Below are positions 33,517 to 41,681 of a stretch of 64,000 bases of DNA, piece after piece. The DNA is from DATDFB01 sp036522835 (GTDB lineage: Bacteria; Acidobacteriota; Thermoanaerobaculia; Gp7-AA8), in the NCBI GenBank assembly GCA_036522835.1, contig DATDFB010000211.1, positions 1 through 64,000 on the forward strand. Direction: 5' to 3'. The stretch's first letter is position 1; each line of letters begins with the position of its first letter. A model generated the notes under the pieces. The model saw only the letters and a list, made by a program, of their open reading frames with translations. It ran no database searches and was not told the origin of the DNA. A program made the translations under genes and the position numbers.

Positions 33517-33595
33517 CTTCGCCGAAGTCGTTGATGACTTCGCGGAAGTCATTGATGACTTCGCGGAAGTCATTGACGACTTCGCCGGAGTCGTC
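33388..33595. repeat. Ten 21-bp tandem palindromic units (GACTTCgcsGAAGTC)
   Basis: Ten units of the form gatGACTTCgcgGAAGTCgtt. Each has a 15-bp palindrome with a 3-nt centre, spaced 20-21 bases apart. Units 1-3 and 4-6 form a higher-order ~62-bp duplication, since units 2 and 5 share the variant CCCAnGACTC. A one-base deletion precedes units 4 and 7 and changes the reading frame. The array begins inside the preceding gene and supplies its stop at 33514-33516. Confidence 0.9.
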
Positions 33596-33620
33596 ATTGT
33601 CCCGAAACGAGGACATCCCC

Positions 33621-34121
33621 CTACGCCACCACCCACAACGCCCGCCCCGTCGCCGTCGCCTGCTTCGCGCTCAGCATCAACTGCACGTACGTCTGCACGT
33701 CGAGGTCGTCGCTGATCAGGAGGTCATCCTCCAGGTACTTCGCGGCGAGCGTCATCAGCTCCACGTCGTCGGTGGGGAGGGCGGCGCCGGCGGCGAACGC
33801 GTGCAGCGCATCGAGCAAGCGCGCCAGGCTGGCCACCTGAAGCGGGTCGGCGGCGTTCGGGATCGGCAGCGTCTCCACCGCCGTCACCTCCGCGGGCACG
33901 AACACCGCCTGGTACGGATCGATCCCGGCTAGGAGCGGCGCGCGGCGGGAGAGGTCGCGCCAGCCGGTGAACTCCACCGGCTCGGAGCGGTACGGATCGC
34001 CGTCGCGCAGCGAGAGCGCCGGGAAGCGCCCGCGCAGCACCGCATCGACGGCGTCCGCCAGCGCCGGGCCGAAGACGTCGCCCGCGCGGCCAACCACGAA
34101 GGTGAGGGACACGGGGGGCAT
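33621..34121 (-). CDS. Hypothetical protein
   Basis: 166 residues from the ATG at 34121. The N-terminus (PPVSLTFVVGRAGDVFGPALADAVDAVLRG) is well formed and the C-terminal half is helical (LLDALHAFAAGAALPTDDVELMTLAAKYLEDDLLISDDL). No signal peptide or TM. I do not recognise a family. It is divergent from mprF, with only 61 bases between the starts. Codon composition matches the GC-rich neighbours, which supports a real gene. Confidence 0.6.
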   Translation of the reverse strand: MPPVSLTFVVGRAGDVFGPALADAVDAVLRGRFPALSLRDGDPYRSEPVEFTGWRDLSRRAPLLAGIDPYQAVFVPAEVTAVETLPIPNAADPLQVASLARLLDALHAFAAGAALPTDDVELMTLAAKYLEDDLLISDDLDVQTYVQLMLSAKQATATGRALWVVA

Positions 34122-34168
34122 TGTAAGGGGGCAGGGGGGCAATGGGCTGCGCCCCGCCCCCTTCCTTA

Positions 34169-34174
34169 TAGAAT
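34169..34174 (+). promoter_or_regulatory. Candidate -10 box (TAGAAT within TATAGAAT), leaderless start of mprF
   Basis: The box ends eight bases before the TTG at 34183, with no SD between. It supports the TTG as the translation start. Confidence 0.5.
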
Positions 34175-34182
34175 CGAGCCCC

Positions 34183-36735
34183 TTGGAACGCTTCAAGCGG
34201 ATCTTCCCGTTCGTCAAACCGCTCATCGTCGTGGCGCTCTTCGCCATCGCGCTGCGCATCCTCCAGGACACCCTCGCCAAATTCAACTACCACCAGGTCA
34301 TCCACTACGTCAGCAGCCTGCCGGCCGACCAGATCGTCCTCTCCATCGTCCTGACCCTCCTCGGCTACCTGGTCATGACCGGCTACGACACCCTGGCCTT
34401 CCGCTACATCCGCCACCCACTCCCCTACCCCAAGATCGCCCTCGCCTCCTTCATCGGCTACGCGTTCAACAACAACGTCGGGCTCTCGGGCCTCGTCGGC
34501 GGATCGCTACGCTATCGCCTCTACAACGCCTGGCGGTTGAACGGCGTCGACATCGCCCGCGTCATCGCCTTCTGCACCATCAGCTTCTGGCTCGGCTTCG
34601 TCATCCTGGGCGGGATCTTCTTCCTCGTCGCGCCGCCCGCCGTGCCGCCGAGCCTCCACATCCCCTTCGACTCCGTGCGCCTCCTCGGCGTGCTCCTCTT
34701 GCTGCCGGCCATCGCCTACATGGGATGGATCGCCGTCCGCCGCGAGCCGCTGCGCATCCGGCAGTGGGAGTTCGAGCTCCCCTCGCCGAGGCTGTTCTTC
34801 TCCCAGGTGGCCATCTCGAGCCTCGACTGGGTCGTCGCCGCGGCCGTCCTCTACATCCTCCTCCCCGACAGCCTTCCGCTCGGCTTCGCGCGTTTCCTGG
34901 GCATCTTCCTCCTCGCGCAAATCGCCGGCGTGGCCTCGAACGTCCCGGGCGGCCTCGGCATCTTCGAGGCCATCTCGCTCATCTTCCTCGCGCCGTTCTA
35001 CCAGGCCGCGGCCATCCTCGGCGCGCTCGTGGCCTTTCGCGCCATCTACTACCTCGTGCCGCTCGGCGTGGCCATCATCCTTCTGGCCGCGCACGAGATC
35101 GTCGAGAAGCGCGAAGGGATGGCCAAGGCGTGGCGGATCTTCGGGCGATGGGCGCCGGGCATCGCCCCGCAGCTCCTCGCCTTCACCACCTTCGTCGGCG
35201 GCGCGGTGCTCCTCTTCTCCGGCGCGACGCCGGAGCTCGGCCACCGCGTGCGCTGGATCCGCCGCCTCGTGCCGCTGCCGCTCGTGGAGATCTCGCACTT
35301 CCTCTCCAGCATCGGCGGCGCGGCGCTGCTTCTGCTCGCGCGCGGCCTGCAGCGCCGGCTCGACGCCGCCTACCAGATCACCGTCGGCGTTCTCGTCCTG
35401 GGCATCTTCTTCCAGATCCTCAAGGGCGCCGACTTCGAGGAAGCCTTCATCCTGGCCATCATGCTCTTCGGCCTGGTGGCGTCGCGGCGGCACTTCTACC
35501 GCAAGGCCTCGCTCCTCAACGAAGGCTTCGGCCCCGGTTGGATCGCCGCGATCCTCCTCGTGCTCATCACCTCGGCGTGGCTCGGCTTCTTCAGCTACAA
35601 GCACATCGAGTATTCGCGCGAGCTGTGGTGGCGCTTCCAGTTCCGCGCCGACGCGCCGCGCTTCCTGCGCGCCTCCGTCGGCGTCGTCGGCACGCTCCTC
35701 CTCTTCTCCATCGGACGATTGCTGCGGCCCGCCGCGCCGGAGCCCGATCCGCCGGCGGCGGACGACATCGAGCGCGCCGCCGCCATCGTCGACACCGACC
35801 AGAGCTCGCACGCCCACCTGGCGCTCCTCGGCGACAAGCCGCTGCTCTTCAGCGAGAGCGGGCGCGCCTTCATCATGTACGGCGTCGAAGGGCGGAGCTG
35901 GATCGCCATGGGCGATCCGGTCGGCCCCGACGACGAGAAGCAGGAGCTGCTCTGGAAGTTCCGCGAGCTCTGCGACCTCCACGCCGGCTGGCCGGTGTTC
36001 TACGAGATCCCGCGCGAGAATCTCCACCGCTACCTCGACCTCGGCCTGATCCCGCTCAAGATCGGCGAGCAGGCCCGCGTCGACCTCGAGTCGTTCTCGC
36101 TCGAAGGGGGCTCGCGCAAGTGGATGCGCAAAATGCAGCGCAAAGTGGAGGCCGAGGCGTGCGGCTTCGCGATCGAGCCCGCCGGGCCGATCCTGCCCGA
36201 GCTCCGCGCCATCTCCGACTCCTGGCTCGCCGAGAAGAAGACGCGCGAGAAAGGCTTCTCCCTCGGATTCTTCGCCGAGGACTACATCCGGCGGTTTCCC
36301 GTCGCCGTCGTACGCAAGGAGGGACGCGCCGTGGCGTTCGCGAACCTCTGGCCGTCCGGCACCAAAGAAGAGCTTTCCGTCGACCTGATGCGGCATCTCC
36401 CGGAGGCGCCGGCCGGGGTGATGGACTACATCTTCGTCAACCTCATCGTCTGGGGACAGGAGCAGGGTTACCGCTGGTTCAACCTCGGCATGGCCCCGCT
36501 TGCAGGACTCGAAAACCGAAGCCTAGGAACGATGTGGAGCCGTGTGGGCGCGCTCACATACCGTCTCGGCGAAAACTTCTATAATTTCCAAGGTCTCCGA
36601 CAGTACAAGGACAAGTTCGATCCGGTGTGGGAACCGATGTACATCGCTTCACCCGGTGGATTGGCGCTGCCGCGGATCCTCACGAACCTGGCGGCGCTCA
36701 TCTCCGGCGGTCTTCGCGGTGTCGTGACGAAATGA
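34183..36735 (+). CDS. mprF: Phosphatidylglycerol lysyltransferase/flippase
   Basis: 850 residues, the usual MprF length. I use the TTG at 34183 because the ERFKRIFPFVKPL N-terminus starts there and a TAGAAT box precedes it. About 14 TM helices (residues ~10-510) form the flippase, including GYAFNNNVGLSGLVGGSLRYRLY and SNVPGGLGIFEAISL. The C-terminal DUF2156 domain (~545-850) is the aminoacyl-transferase (HAHLALLGDKPLLFSESG, GRAVAFANLWPSG, MAPLAGLENRSLG). It adds an aminoacyl group, usually Lys, from tRNA to phosphatidylglycerol and flips it, reducing the negative surface charge. It is followed in operon by two AcvB/VirJ-like hydrolases. Confidence 0.93.
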   Translation: MERFKRIFPFVKPLIVVALFAIALRILQDTLAKFNYHQVIHYVSSLPADQIVLSIVLTLLGYLVMTGYDTLAFRYIRHPLPYPKIALASFIGYAFNNNVGLSGLVGGSLRYRLYNAWRLNGVDIARVIAFCTISFWLGFVILGGIFFLVAPPAVPPSLHIPFDSVRLLGVLLLLPAIAYMGWIAVRREPLRIRQWEFELPSPRLFFSQVAISSLDWVVAAAVLYILLPDSLPLGFARFLGIFLLAQIAGVASNVPGGLGIFEAISLIFLAPFYQAAAILGALVAFRAIYYLVPLGVAIILLAAHEIVEKREGMAKAWRIFGRWAPGIAPQLLAFTTFVGGAVLLFSGATPELGHRVRWIRRLVPLPLVEISHFLSSIGGAALLLLARGLQRRLDAAYQITVGVLVLGIFFQILKGADFEEAFILAIMLFGLVASRRHFYRKASLLNEGFGPGWIAAILLVLITSAWLGFFSYKHIEYSRELWWRFQFRADAPRFLRASVGVVGTLLLFSIGRLLRPAAPEPDPPAADDIERAAAIVDTDQSSHAHLALLGDKPLLFSESGRAFIMYGVEGRSWIAMGDPVGPDDEKQELLWKFRELCDLHAGWPVFYEIPRENLHRYLDLGLIPLKIGEQARVDLESFSLEGGSRKWMRKMQRKVEAEACGFAIEPAGPILPELRAISDSWLAEKKTREKGFSLGFFAEDYIRRFPVAVVRKEGRAVAFANLWPSGTKEELSVDLMRHLPEAPAGVMDYIFVNLIVWGQEQGYRWFNLGMAPLAGLENRSLGTMWSRVGALTYRLGENFYNFQGLRQYKDKFDPVWEPMYIASPGGLALPRILTNLAALISGGLRGVVTK

Positions 36736-37409
36736 GACTGATCGTCGATCCGGAGCTGGATGCCCTGCAGCAGCAGTGGCTCGACGGCGGCAGCGCCTTG
36801 CCGCTGGTGCGGCTCCTCGTCGCGCGCGGCGAGGGCGACCAGGCCGCGGCCATCGCCCGGCTCGTGCTCGCGCGCGACGAGTGCCCGGACGCGGACGAGA
36901 TCGAGCAGATCCTCGACGGCATCGACGAGGCGCCGGACGAGTGGCGCGCGCAGCTCGAGGCCATGGCCGCGGCGCCGTCGGTGGAGCGCTTTGAAGAGCT
37001 GATGCGCTTCGTCCCGCCGGAGCTGATCTACCAGCGCCTCCGCAACGCGCTGCGCAGGCTGAAAAAGCTCGGCGTCGACGGCAACGTCCTCTTTCAGTGC
37101 GCGACGAACATCGGCATGACCCCCGAGGCCATCGAGCTCGTCGAGGAAGGCCTGGTCGAGCCGGAGGTCATCGTCGAGCGCGCCCGCGGAAGCGCGGCGC
37201 GCGCGACCTACATCGGCCTCGCGGCGGAGGCGACGTTCCTCCGCGGCGACCTCGTCAGCACCATCCGCCACCTGCGCGACGCCCTGCAGCACGAGACCGA
37301 CCTTTGCACCGCCCTGCCACACATCTACTTCGTGCGCGAGCAAGCGTCACCGGAAGTCAACGCCATGCTCGACCGCGCGGGCATACCGCCCATCCCCTCC
37401 GCTGTTTGA
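36732..37409 (+). CDS. Uncharacterised helical protein in the mprF operon
   Basis: 225 residues; the ATG at 36732 overlaps the mprF stop (ATGA). The sequence is mainly amphipathic helices (LVRLLVARGEGDQAAAIARLVLARD, then RFEELMRFVPPELIYQRLRNALRRLKKLG) resembling TPR/HEAT-type repeats without a clear consensus. No signal peptide or TM. Coupling to mprF suggests a role in aminoacyl-lipid handling, but nothing in the sequence identifies it. Confidence 0.65.
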   Translation: MRLIVDPELDALQQQWLDGGSALPLVRLLVARGEGDQAAAIARLVLARDECPDADEIEQILDGIDEAPDEWRAQLEAMAAAPSVERFEELMRFVPPELIYQRLRNALRRLKKLGVDGNVLFQCATNIGMTPEAIELVEEGLVEPEVIVERARGSAARATYIGLAAEATFLRGDLVSTIRHLRDALQHETDLCTALPHIYFVREQASPEVNAMLDRAGIPPIPSAV

Positions 37410-37418
37410 TAGCCGCGT

Positions 37419-38093
37419 TTGGTCCGGAATCTTCTTCTCTCCACGATCCTCGTCTGCGCCGCGACGGCCGCGGCCGCCGAGCCGAAGCTGCCGCTGGTCG
37501 AAGTGCCGGCGACGAAGGGCGTCTCCGACACGCTGGTGGTCTTCGTGTCGGGCGACGGCGGCTGGGCGGCGATCGACAAGTCGATCGCGAAGGTGCTGGC
37601 CGACCACGGCCTGCCGGTCGTCGGCCTCAACGCCCTGCAGTACTTCTGGACGAAGCGAACCCCCGACGCCGCCGCGAAAGACCTGCAGTCGATCTGCGAC
37701 CGCTACCTGGCGTCGTGGAAGAAGGGCCGGCTGCTCTTCGTCGGCTATTCGCGCGGCGCCGACGTCTTGCCGGCCATGATCAGCCGCCTCTCGCCGGAGC
37801 TGCAGTCGCGGATCCGCCTCATCGCGCTGCTCGGCCCGAGCCCGAAGGTGCAGTTCGAGTTTCACATGACCGATTGGGTGCACAGCGCGGCCAAGGGGCT
37901 GCCGGTGAAGCCGGAGGTCGACAAGCTGCGGTCGCACTCCATCCTCTGCCTCTCCGGCGAGGACGACAAAGACTCGCTCTGCCGCGAGCTCGGCGGACAG
38001 CCGCACATCAACATCGTGACGCTGAAGGGCGCGCACCACTTCGACGGCGGCTACGAGAAGCTCGGCCACATCATTCTCGAGCAGTTGAAGTGA
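37419..38093 (+). CDS. AcvB/VirJ-family periplasmic hydrolase, first paralogue
   Basis: 224 residues, TTG start at 37419. A signal peptide (MVRNLLLSTILVCAATAAAA) is followed by an alpha/beta-hydrolase fold: VFVSGDGGWAAIDK, then nucleophile elbow GYSRGADVLP, and a late His in LKGAHHFDGGY. These are hallmarks of VirJ/AcvB. AcvB of Agrobacterium hydrolyses lysyl-phosphatidylglycerol and is encoded with the mprF homologue lpiA. Finding this gene two positions after mprF strongly suggests the same lipid-homeostasis pairing here (inference). Confidence 0.8.
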   Translation: MVRNLLLSTILVCAATAAAAEPKLPLVEVPATKGVSDTLVVFVSGDGGWAAIDKSIAKVLADHGLPVVGLNALQYFWTKRTPDAAAKDLQSICDRYLASWKKGRLLFVGYSRGADVLPAMISRLSPELQSRIRLIALLGPSPKVQFEFHMTDWVHSAAKGLPVKPEVDKLRSHSILCLSGEDDKDSLCRELGGQPHINIVTLKGAHHFDGGYEKLGHIILEQLK

Positions 38094-38107
38094 GAGACGT
38101 GACGAGT

Positions 38108-38202
38108 GGCGCCCCTCACCCGCTCTTCGCTGCGCTCAGAGCACCCTCTCCCCGCTCGCGGGGAGAGGGACAGGCGCGAAGCGCCAGGGTGAGGGGCGCC
38201 AT
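38108..38202. repeat. CCCCTCACCC...GGGTGAGGGG inverted repeat
   Basis: CCCCTCACCC at 38113 pairs with GGGTGAGGGG near 38190. Internal hairpins include CTCTCCCCGCTCGCGGGGAGAG. It is the same family as 19199 and 44373. The start codon of the next gene lies in its right arm. Confidence 0.85.
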
Positions 38203-38905
38203 CCTCACGTTCTTGCTGTTGGCCGCCACGGCCGCCGCCACCGCCGCCGCGCGCGCGGAGTGCGTCGGGCGCGCCGACGTGCGCGACCTCCCTCTCGTCG
38301 AGCTGCCGGCCACGACGGCGAAGGGCGACCGCTTCGCCATCATGATCTCCGGCGACGGCGGGTGGCGCCGCATCGACACGAAAGTCACCGACAAGCTGCG
38401 CGCCGACGGCATGCCCGTGGTCGGCTTCCTCGCCAACGAGTACTTCCGCACCCGGCGCACGCCCGACGACTGCGGCTGCGCGCTGGAGCGCGTCGTCCGC
38501 TACTACCGCATCGTCTGGAAAAAGCCGAACGTCGTCCTGATCGGCTACTCGCGCGGCGCCGACGTCCTGCCGTTCATGGCCAGCCGCCTCCCCGCCGATC
38601 TCCACCCAGCCGTGAAGTTGATCGCATTCCTCGGCCTGGAGTCGACGATCGACTTCAAGTACACCCCCTCATGGTTCTTCTGGCATTTCAAGAAAGAGCC
38701 GCAGTTCCCGGTCAAGCCCGAGCTGGAGAAGCTGCGCGGGAAGAACATCCTCTGCGTCTACGGCGAGAAGGAGAAGGGGTCGCTCTGCCACCGGCTCGAG
38801 CCGGGGCTGGCGAAGATTCTGCGCGAGCCCGGCGGGCATCACTTCGCGGGAAAGTACCAGGACATCGCCGAGGCGATCATCGCGGAAGCGGCCGGTCCGA
38901 ATTGA
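38189..38905 (+). CDS. AcvB/VirJ-family periplasmic hydrolase, second paralogue
   Basis: 238 residues from the GTG at 38189, chosen because MRGAILTFLLLAATAAATAAARA then makes a proper signal peptide. An upstream GTG at 38099 would add repeat-encoded residues. Motifs match the first paralogue: MISGDGGWRRIDTKV, LIGYSRGADVLPFMA, GGHHFAGKY. Identity to the first copy is clear but not close, so the duplication is old. An extra Cys pair (DDCGCALERV) and a later Cys (NILCVYGEKEKGSLCH) may form disulfides. The 3' end overlaps the convergent lipoprotein gene by 29 bases. Confidence 0.8.
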   Translation: MRGAILTFLLLAATAAATAAARAECVGRADVRDLPLVELPATTAKGDRFAIMISGDGGWRRIDTKVTDKLRADGMPVVGFLANEYFRTRRTPDDCGCALERVVRYYRIVWKKPNVVLIGYSRGADVLPFMASRLPADLHPAVKLIAFLGLESTIDFKYTPSWFFWHFKKEPQFPVKPELEKLRGKNILCVYGEKEKGSLCHRLEPGLAKILREPGGHHFAGKYQDIAEAIIAEAAGPN

Positions 38906-39332
38906 AAATGTCGTAGATCCCCTTCCACTGCCCGCCGCGCCGCTGCCACGTCAGCATGAACTTGCCGTTGTCCTCGATCGGCGCGCCGCCGCCCTTCGGC
39001 GTGATCTTCAGGTTGTAATGGCCGATCTCCACGGCGAGGTCGCCCGACTGGATGACGCGGTCCGCCGCCACGGTCGCCTCGATCTGCCCGGCGGCGAGGA
39101 AGCCCGCCCAGAACTGACGGACGGCGTCGCGCCCGCGGAACGGCGGGAAGTTCGGCGGCATCAGCACCGCGTCGTCGGCGTAGATGGCCATCATCCCCTC
39201 GACGTTGCCGGCGCGCGCGGCCGCGCCGAACTCCTCGTCCATCTTGCGAATGGCCGTCTCGGCGTCGCTCGCCGGCATCGACGCGCAGGCGGCCAGGAGG
39301 AGAAGTGCGGCGAGAAGCGCGATTGTCTTCAT
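38877..39332 (-). CDS. SnoaL-like/DUF4440 lipoprotein
   Basis: 151 residues from the ATG at 39332. Lipoprotein signal MKTIALLAALLLLAAC (lipobox LAAC), so it is probably membrane-anchored in the periplasm. The mature part is a SnoaL/NTF2-like cone: AIRKMDEEFGAAARAGNVEGMMAIYADDAVLMPP, then FRGRDAVRQFWAGFL, then GQWKGIYDIFNSDRPLP. Such DUF4440 proteins bind small ligands or act as enzymes. No specific activity can be given. It is divergent from another lipoprotein gene only 17 bases away. Confidence 0.82.
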   Translation of the reverse strand: MKTIALLAALLLLAACASMPASDAETAIRKMDEEFGAAARAGNVEGMMAIYADDAVLMPPNFPPFRGRDAVRQFWAGFLAAGQIEATVAADRVIQSGDLAVEIGHYNLKITPKGGGAPIEDNGKFMLTWQRRGGQWKGIYDIFNSDRPLPR

Positions 39333-39337
39333 AGGCG

Positions 39338-39343
39338 TAGAAT
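39338..39343 (+). promoter_or_regulatory. Candidate -10 box (TAGAAT), leaderless start
   Basis: TAGAAT ends six bases before the ATG at 39350, and the whole divergent spacer is 17 bases, so an SD-bearing leader cannot fit. This is the clearest leaderless case in the window. Confidence 0.6.
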
Positions 39344-39349
39344 CGCACC

Positions 39350-39757
39350 ATGCGCGCGCACGGCGCAATCGCCCTCTTGGTCCTTCTGGCCGCCTGCCAC
39401 GACGGCAGCAGCCCCACCGAGCCGCTGGCGGCGACGACGATCGATCACGGGCGGCTCTCCGGCGTGGTCACGATCGGGCCGAACTGCCCGGTCGAGACGT
39501 CGTCGCCGTGCGTCACGCCGCCCGGCGCCTATGAGCTGCGCAAGGTGCTGGTGTTCAACGAAGCCGGCACGACGCTGCTCCACACCGTCGACATCGACTC
39601 GCAGGGGGCCTACCTCATCGACCTGGCGCCCGCGAAGTACACGGTGGACGTGAGGAAGGCCGGCATCGACCGCGCCAGCGGCGTGCCGGCCGTCGTGGAG
39701 ATCAAGGCGAATGTGGTGACGAAGCTGGACATCAGCATCGACACCGGGCTTCGCTAG
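39350..39757 (+). CDS. Small lipoprotein with carboxypeptidase-regulatory-like fold
   Basis: 135 residues, ATG at 39350. Lipobox LLAAC at residues 12-16 (MRAHGAIALLVLLAAC). The mature domain is all-beta: GRLSGVVTIGPNCPVE, then VLVFNEAGTTLLHTVDIDSQGAYLIDL, then AKYTVDVRKAGID. This is the pattern of CarboxypepD_reg/Cna-B-like Ig folds. One possible disulfide (C31-C40 region: NCPVETSSPC). The role is unknown. The TAG stop is followed at once by a dispersed palindrome. Confidence 0.75.
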   Translation: MRAHGAIALLVLLAACHDGSSPTEPLAATTIDHGRLSGVVTIGPNCPVETSSPCVTPPGAYELRKVLVFNEAGTTLLHTVDIDSQGAYLIDLAPAKYTVDVRKAGIDRASGVPAVVEIKANVVTKLDISIDTGLR

Positions 39758-39760
39758 ATA

Positions 39761-39794
39761 GGGAGTGCGGCGGCCAGGCCGCCGCCGTTCCGCA
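39761..39794. repeat. Short copy of the GGAGTGCGGCGGCC dispersed palindrome
   Basis: GGAGTGCGGCGGCC-AGG-CCGCCGCC followed by GTTCCGCAT, as in 18795. It lies between the convergent lipoprotein and SWIB genes and could terminate both. Confidence 0.75.
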
Positions 39795-40076
39795 TCAGCT
39801 CAAGTGCTTGTTCACCAGCGCCGTCATCTCGAACATCGACACCTGCTTCTTCCCGTTGAAGATCTTCTTCAGGTGGTCGTCCGCGTTGATCATGCGCTTG
39901 TTCTGCTGGTCCTGCAGGCCGTGGGCCTTGATGTAGTCCCACACGCGCTTGGTCACTTCGCTGCGCGGGATGGGCTGGTCGCCGGTGATCGGCGCGAGAT
40001 CGGCGCTCGGTTGAACCGCGGCCGCGAGGCCCTTTCCGCCGCCTTTGCTGCCCGACGCTTTTTTCGTGCTCGCCAT
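39795..40076 (-). CDS. SWIB/MDM2-domain protein
   Basis: 93 residues from the ATG at 40076. A Lys/Gly/Ser-rich N-terminus (ASTKKASGSKGGGKG) resembles histone-H1-like tails. The SWIB domain follows (PIPRSEVTKRVWDYIKAHGLQDQQNKRMINADDHLKKIF, then VSMFEMTALVNKHL). Bacterial SWIB proteins are thought to be DNA- or chromatin-associated; the biochemical role is poorly known. It is a standalone gene. Confidence 0.88.
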   Translation of the reverse strand: MASTKKASGSKGGGKGLAAAVQPSADLAPITGDQPIPRSEVTKRVWDYIKAHGLQDQQNKRMINADDHLKKIFNGKKQVSMFEMTALVNKHLS

Positions 40077-40173
40077 CGTTTCCTTACCTCTCGATCGTTT
40101 TAGATTCGGGGGATTGTGCGACAGCGAGGTGCGCGCGTCAAACGCAATCCGCGTTACCATCTCAAACCCGCCG

Positions 40174-40707
40174 ATGAAAAACCTTGCATTCCTCGCTCTC
40201 TTTGTGCTCGCTCTGCCCGCCCAGGGCGCCTGGCCCGAGCACGTCACGATCTACGGCCTCGGCGCCAAGAGCGCGCCCAACAAGCACGGGAAGATGGACC
40301 TGCAGTCGCTGAACGTCGAGGCCACCGGACCGGCCAAGTGGAATTTCGACTGGGGCGTCGACTTCGCCGCCACGCACATGAAGCAGCCGGTCGACTTCTT
40401 CGACACCCTGCACCAGACCGAGAGTGTCAACGCCGCCTCGCTGTCGCTCCTGGGGCGGAAGTTCTTCGGCAAGCACGGCTCCATCCGGCCGTACGTCGAG
40501 CTCTCCAGCGGCCCGATTTACGCGAGCGAGCGCGTGCCGGAGTCGACGTCGCACTTCAACTTCATCTCCCAGGCCGGCGCCGGCATCCTCACCGACCGCG
40601 GCTGGATGCTCGGCCTCCGCTTCGGCCATATCTCGAACGCCGGCTACGCCGAGCGCAACCCCGGCGTGAACTTCACGGCCGTGCTGGTCGGATTCCGGCT
40701 TCGCTGA
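40174..40707 (+). CDS. PagL-like lipid A 3-O-deacylase / acyloxyacyl hydrolase
   Basis: 177 residues from the ATG at 40174. A signal peptide (MKNLAFLALFVLALPAQGAW) is followed by a small outer-membrane beta-barrel. The C-terminal segment has LRFGHISNAGYAERNPGVNF, matching the PagL His-x-Ser-Asn catalytic pattern, and the protein ends with a barrel-type FRLR. The likely role is removal of an acyl chain from lipid A in the outer membrane. The 3' end overlaps convergent gluQ by 35 bases. Confidence 0.72.
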   Translation: MKNLAFLALFVLALPAQGAWPEHVTIYGLGAKSAPNKHGKMDLQSLNVEATGPAKWNFDWGVDFAATHMKQPVDFFDTLHQTESVNAASLSLLGRKFFGKHGSIRPYVELSSGPIYASERVPESTSHFNFISQAGAGILTDRGWMLGLRFGHISNAGYAERNPGVNFTAVLVGFRLR

Positions 40708-41488
40708 GGATCTGCTCTGCTTCTGCGAGCGTGGCCGCCACGCGCGCATCGTCGAGCGTCTCGAGCGGCAGCGCGCCGTCGCGCTTCCCGAGCTTCTCCC
40801 CTCGCTCGTTGAGCACGAGCGGCAGATGCGCGTACTGCGGCGTGCGAAGCCCAAGGGCGCGCTGCAGGGCGATTTGTCTCGCGGTCGAGGACAGGAGGTC
40901 GCCGCCGCGCACGACCTGCGTCACGCCTTGCTCCCCGTCGTCGACGACGACGGCGAGCTGGTAGGCGAAGAGACCGTCGGCGCGGCGGACGACGAAGTCG
41001 CCGGTCTCGCGGGCGACGTTCTCCTCGACGCGGCCGCGCAGCAGGTCATCGAAGGCGATGATCTCGTCGGGCGCTTTGAATCGGACGGCGCGCGCGGCGC
41101 GGCCCGGCGCAATTCCGTTGCGGCACGTGCCGGGATAGACCGGCTCGCGTCCGAGCGGCGCCGACGCCGCCCCGCGCAGCTCCGCGCGCGAGCAGGCGCA
41201 GTCGTAGACGAGGCCGCGCTCGCGCAGCGTGTTTAGCGCGTTCTCGTACAGCGTCGTTCGCTGCGATTGATAGACGATCTCGCCGTCCCACTGCAGGCCG
41301 TAGCGCTGGAGCGCCGCAAGGATCTCCTCGGCCGATCCAGGCACGACGCGCGGCGTGTCGAGGTCCTCGATCCGCACCAGCCACCGCCCCCCCTCCCGCC
41401 TGGCCAGCCAGTACGAGCCGAGCGCCGCGACGAGACTGCCGAGGTGGAGGGGGCCGGTGGGGGAGGGGGCGAAGCGGCCGGTGGTCAT
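40673..41488 (-). CDS. gluQ: Glutamyl-Q tRNA(Asp) synthetase
   Basis: 271 residues. A truncated GluRS catalytic core without an anticodon-binding domain. It has GRFAPSPTGPLHLGSLVAALG (the HIGH region), RIEDLDTPR, zinc-site cysteines (YDCACSRAEL, and GTCRNG), and a KMSKS-like KLGKRDGA near residue 235. It charges queuosine at the wobble position of tRNA(Asp) with glutamate. queA upstream in this window shows that the cell makes queuosine. The start is followed on the 5' side by a GCAGAAT-family repeat. Confidence 0.93.
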   Translation of the reverse strand: MTTGRFAPSPTGPLHLGSLVAALGSYWLARREGGRWLVRIEDLDTPRVVPGSAEEILAALQRYGLQWDGEIVYQSQRTTLYENALNTLRERGLVYDCACSRAELRGAASAPLGREPVYPGTCRNGIAPGRAARAVRFKAPDEIIAFDDLLRGRVEENVARETGDFVVRRADGLFAYQLAVVVDDGEQGVTQVVRGGDLLSSTARQIALQRALGLRTPQYAHLPLVLNERGEKLGKRDGALPLETLDDARVAATLAEAEQILSEAGIRPARP

Positions 41489-41490
41489 TG

Positions 41491-41582
41491 GAAACTCAGA
41501 ACGCAGAATGCGAATGCAGAACTGAGAAAGCCACCGCCCACGATTTCTTCATTCTGCATTCGCATTCTGCGTTCTAAGTTTC
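41491..41582. repeat. Heptamer inverted repeat, GCAGAAT/ATTCTGC family, copy 3
   Basis: The arms GAAACTCAGAACGCAG... (41491-41521) and their complement ending at 41582 differ by one or two bases from those at 15007-15118. It lies between the divergent gluQ and ABC-transporter genes. Confidence 0.85.
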
Positions 41583-41681
41583 AGTGGCCGATATGCCAAA
41601 AGTCACGATCAAAAAACCCTCCCACCGGCACATGTGCTCTTTCCGTGGCCGCCCTACATTGGGCTCACGAAAGGAACGCAC

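Noticed and set aside
33388..33595. Possible CRISPR array
   Set aside because: Units are contiguous at 20-21 bases with no unique spacers, and no cas genes are near.
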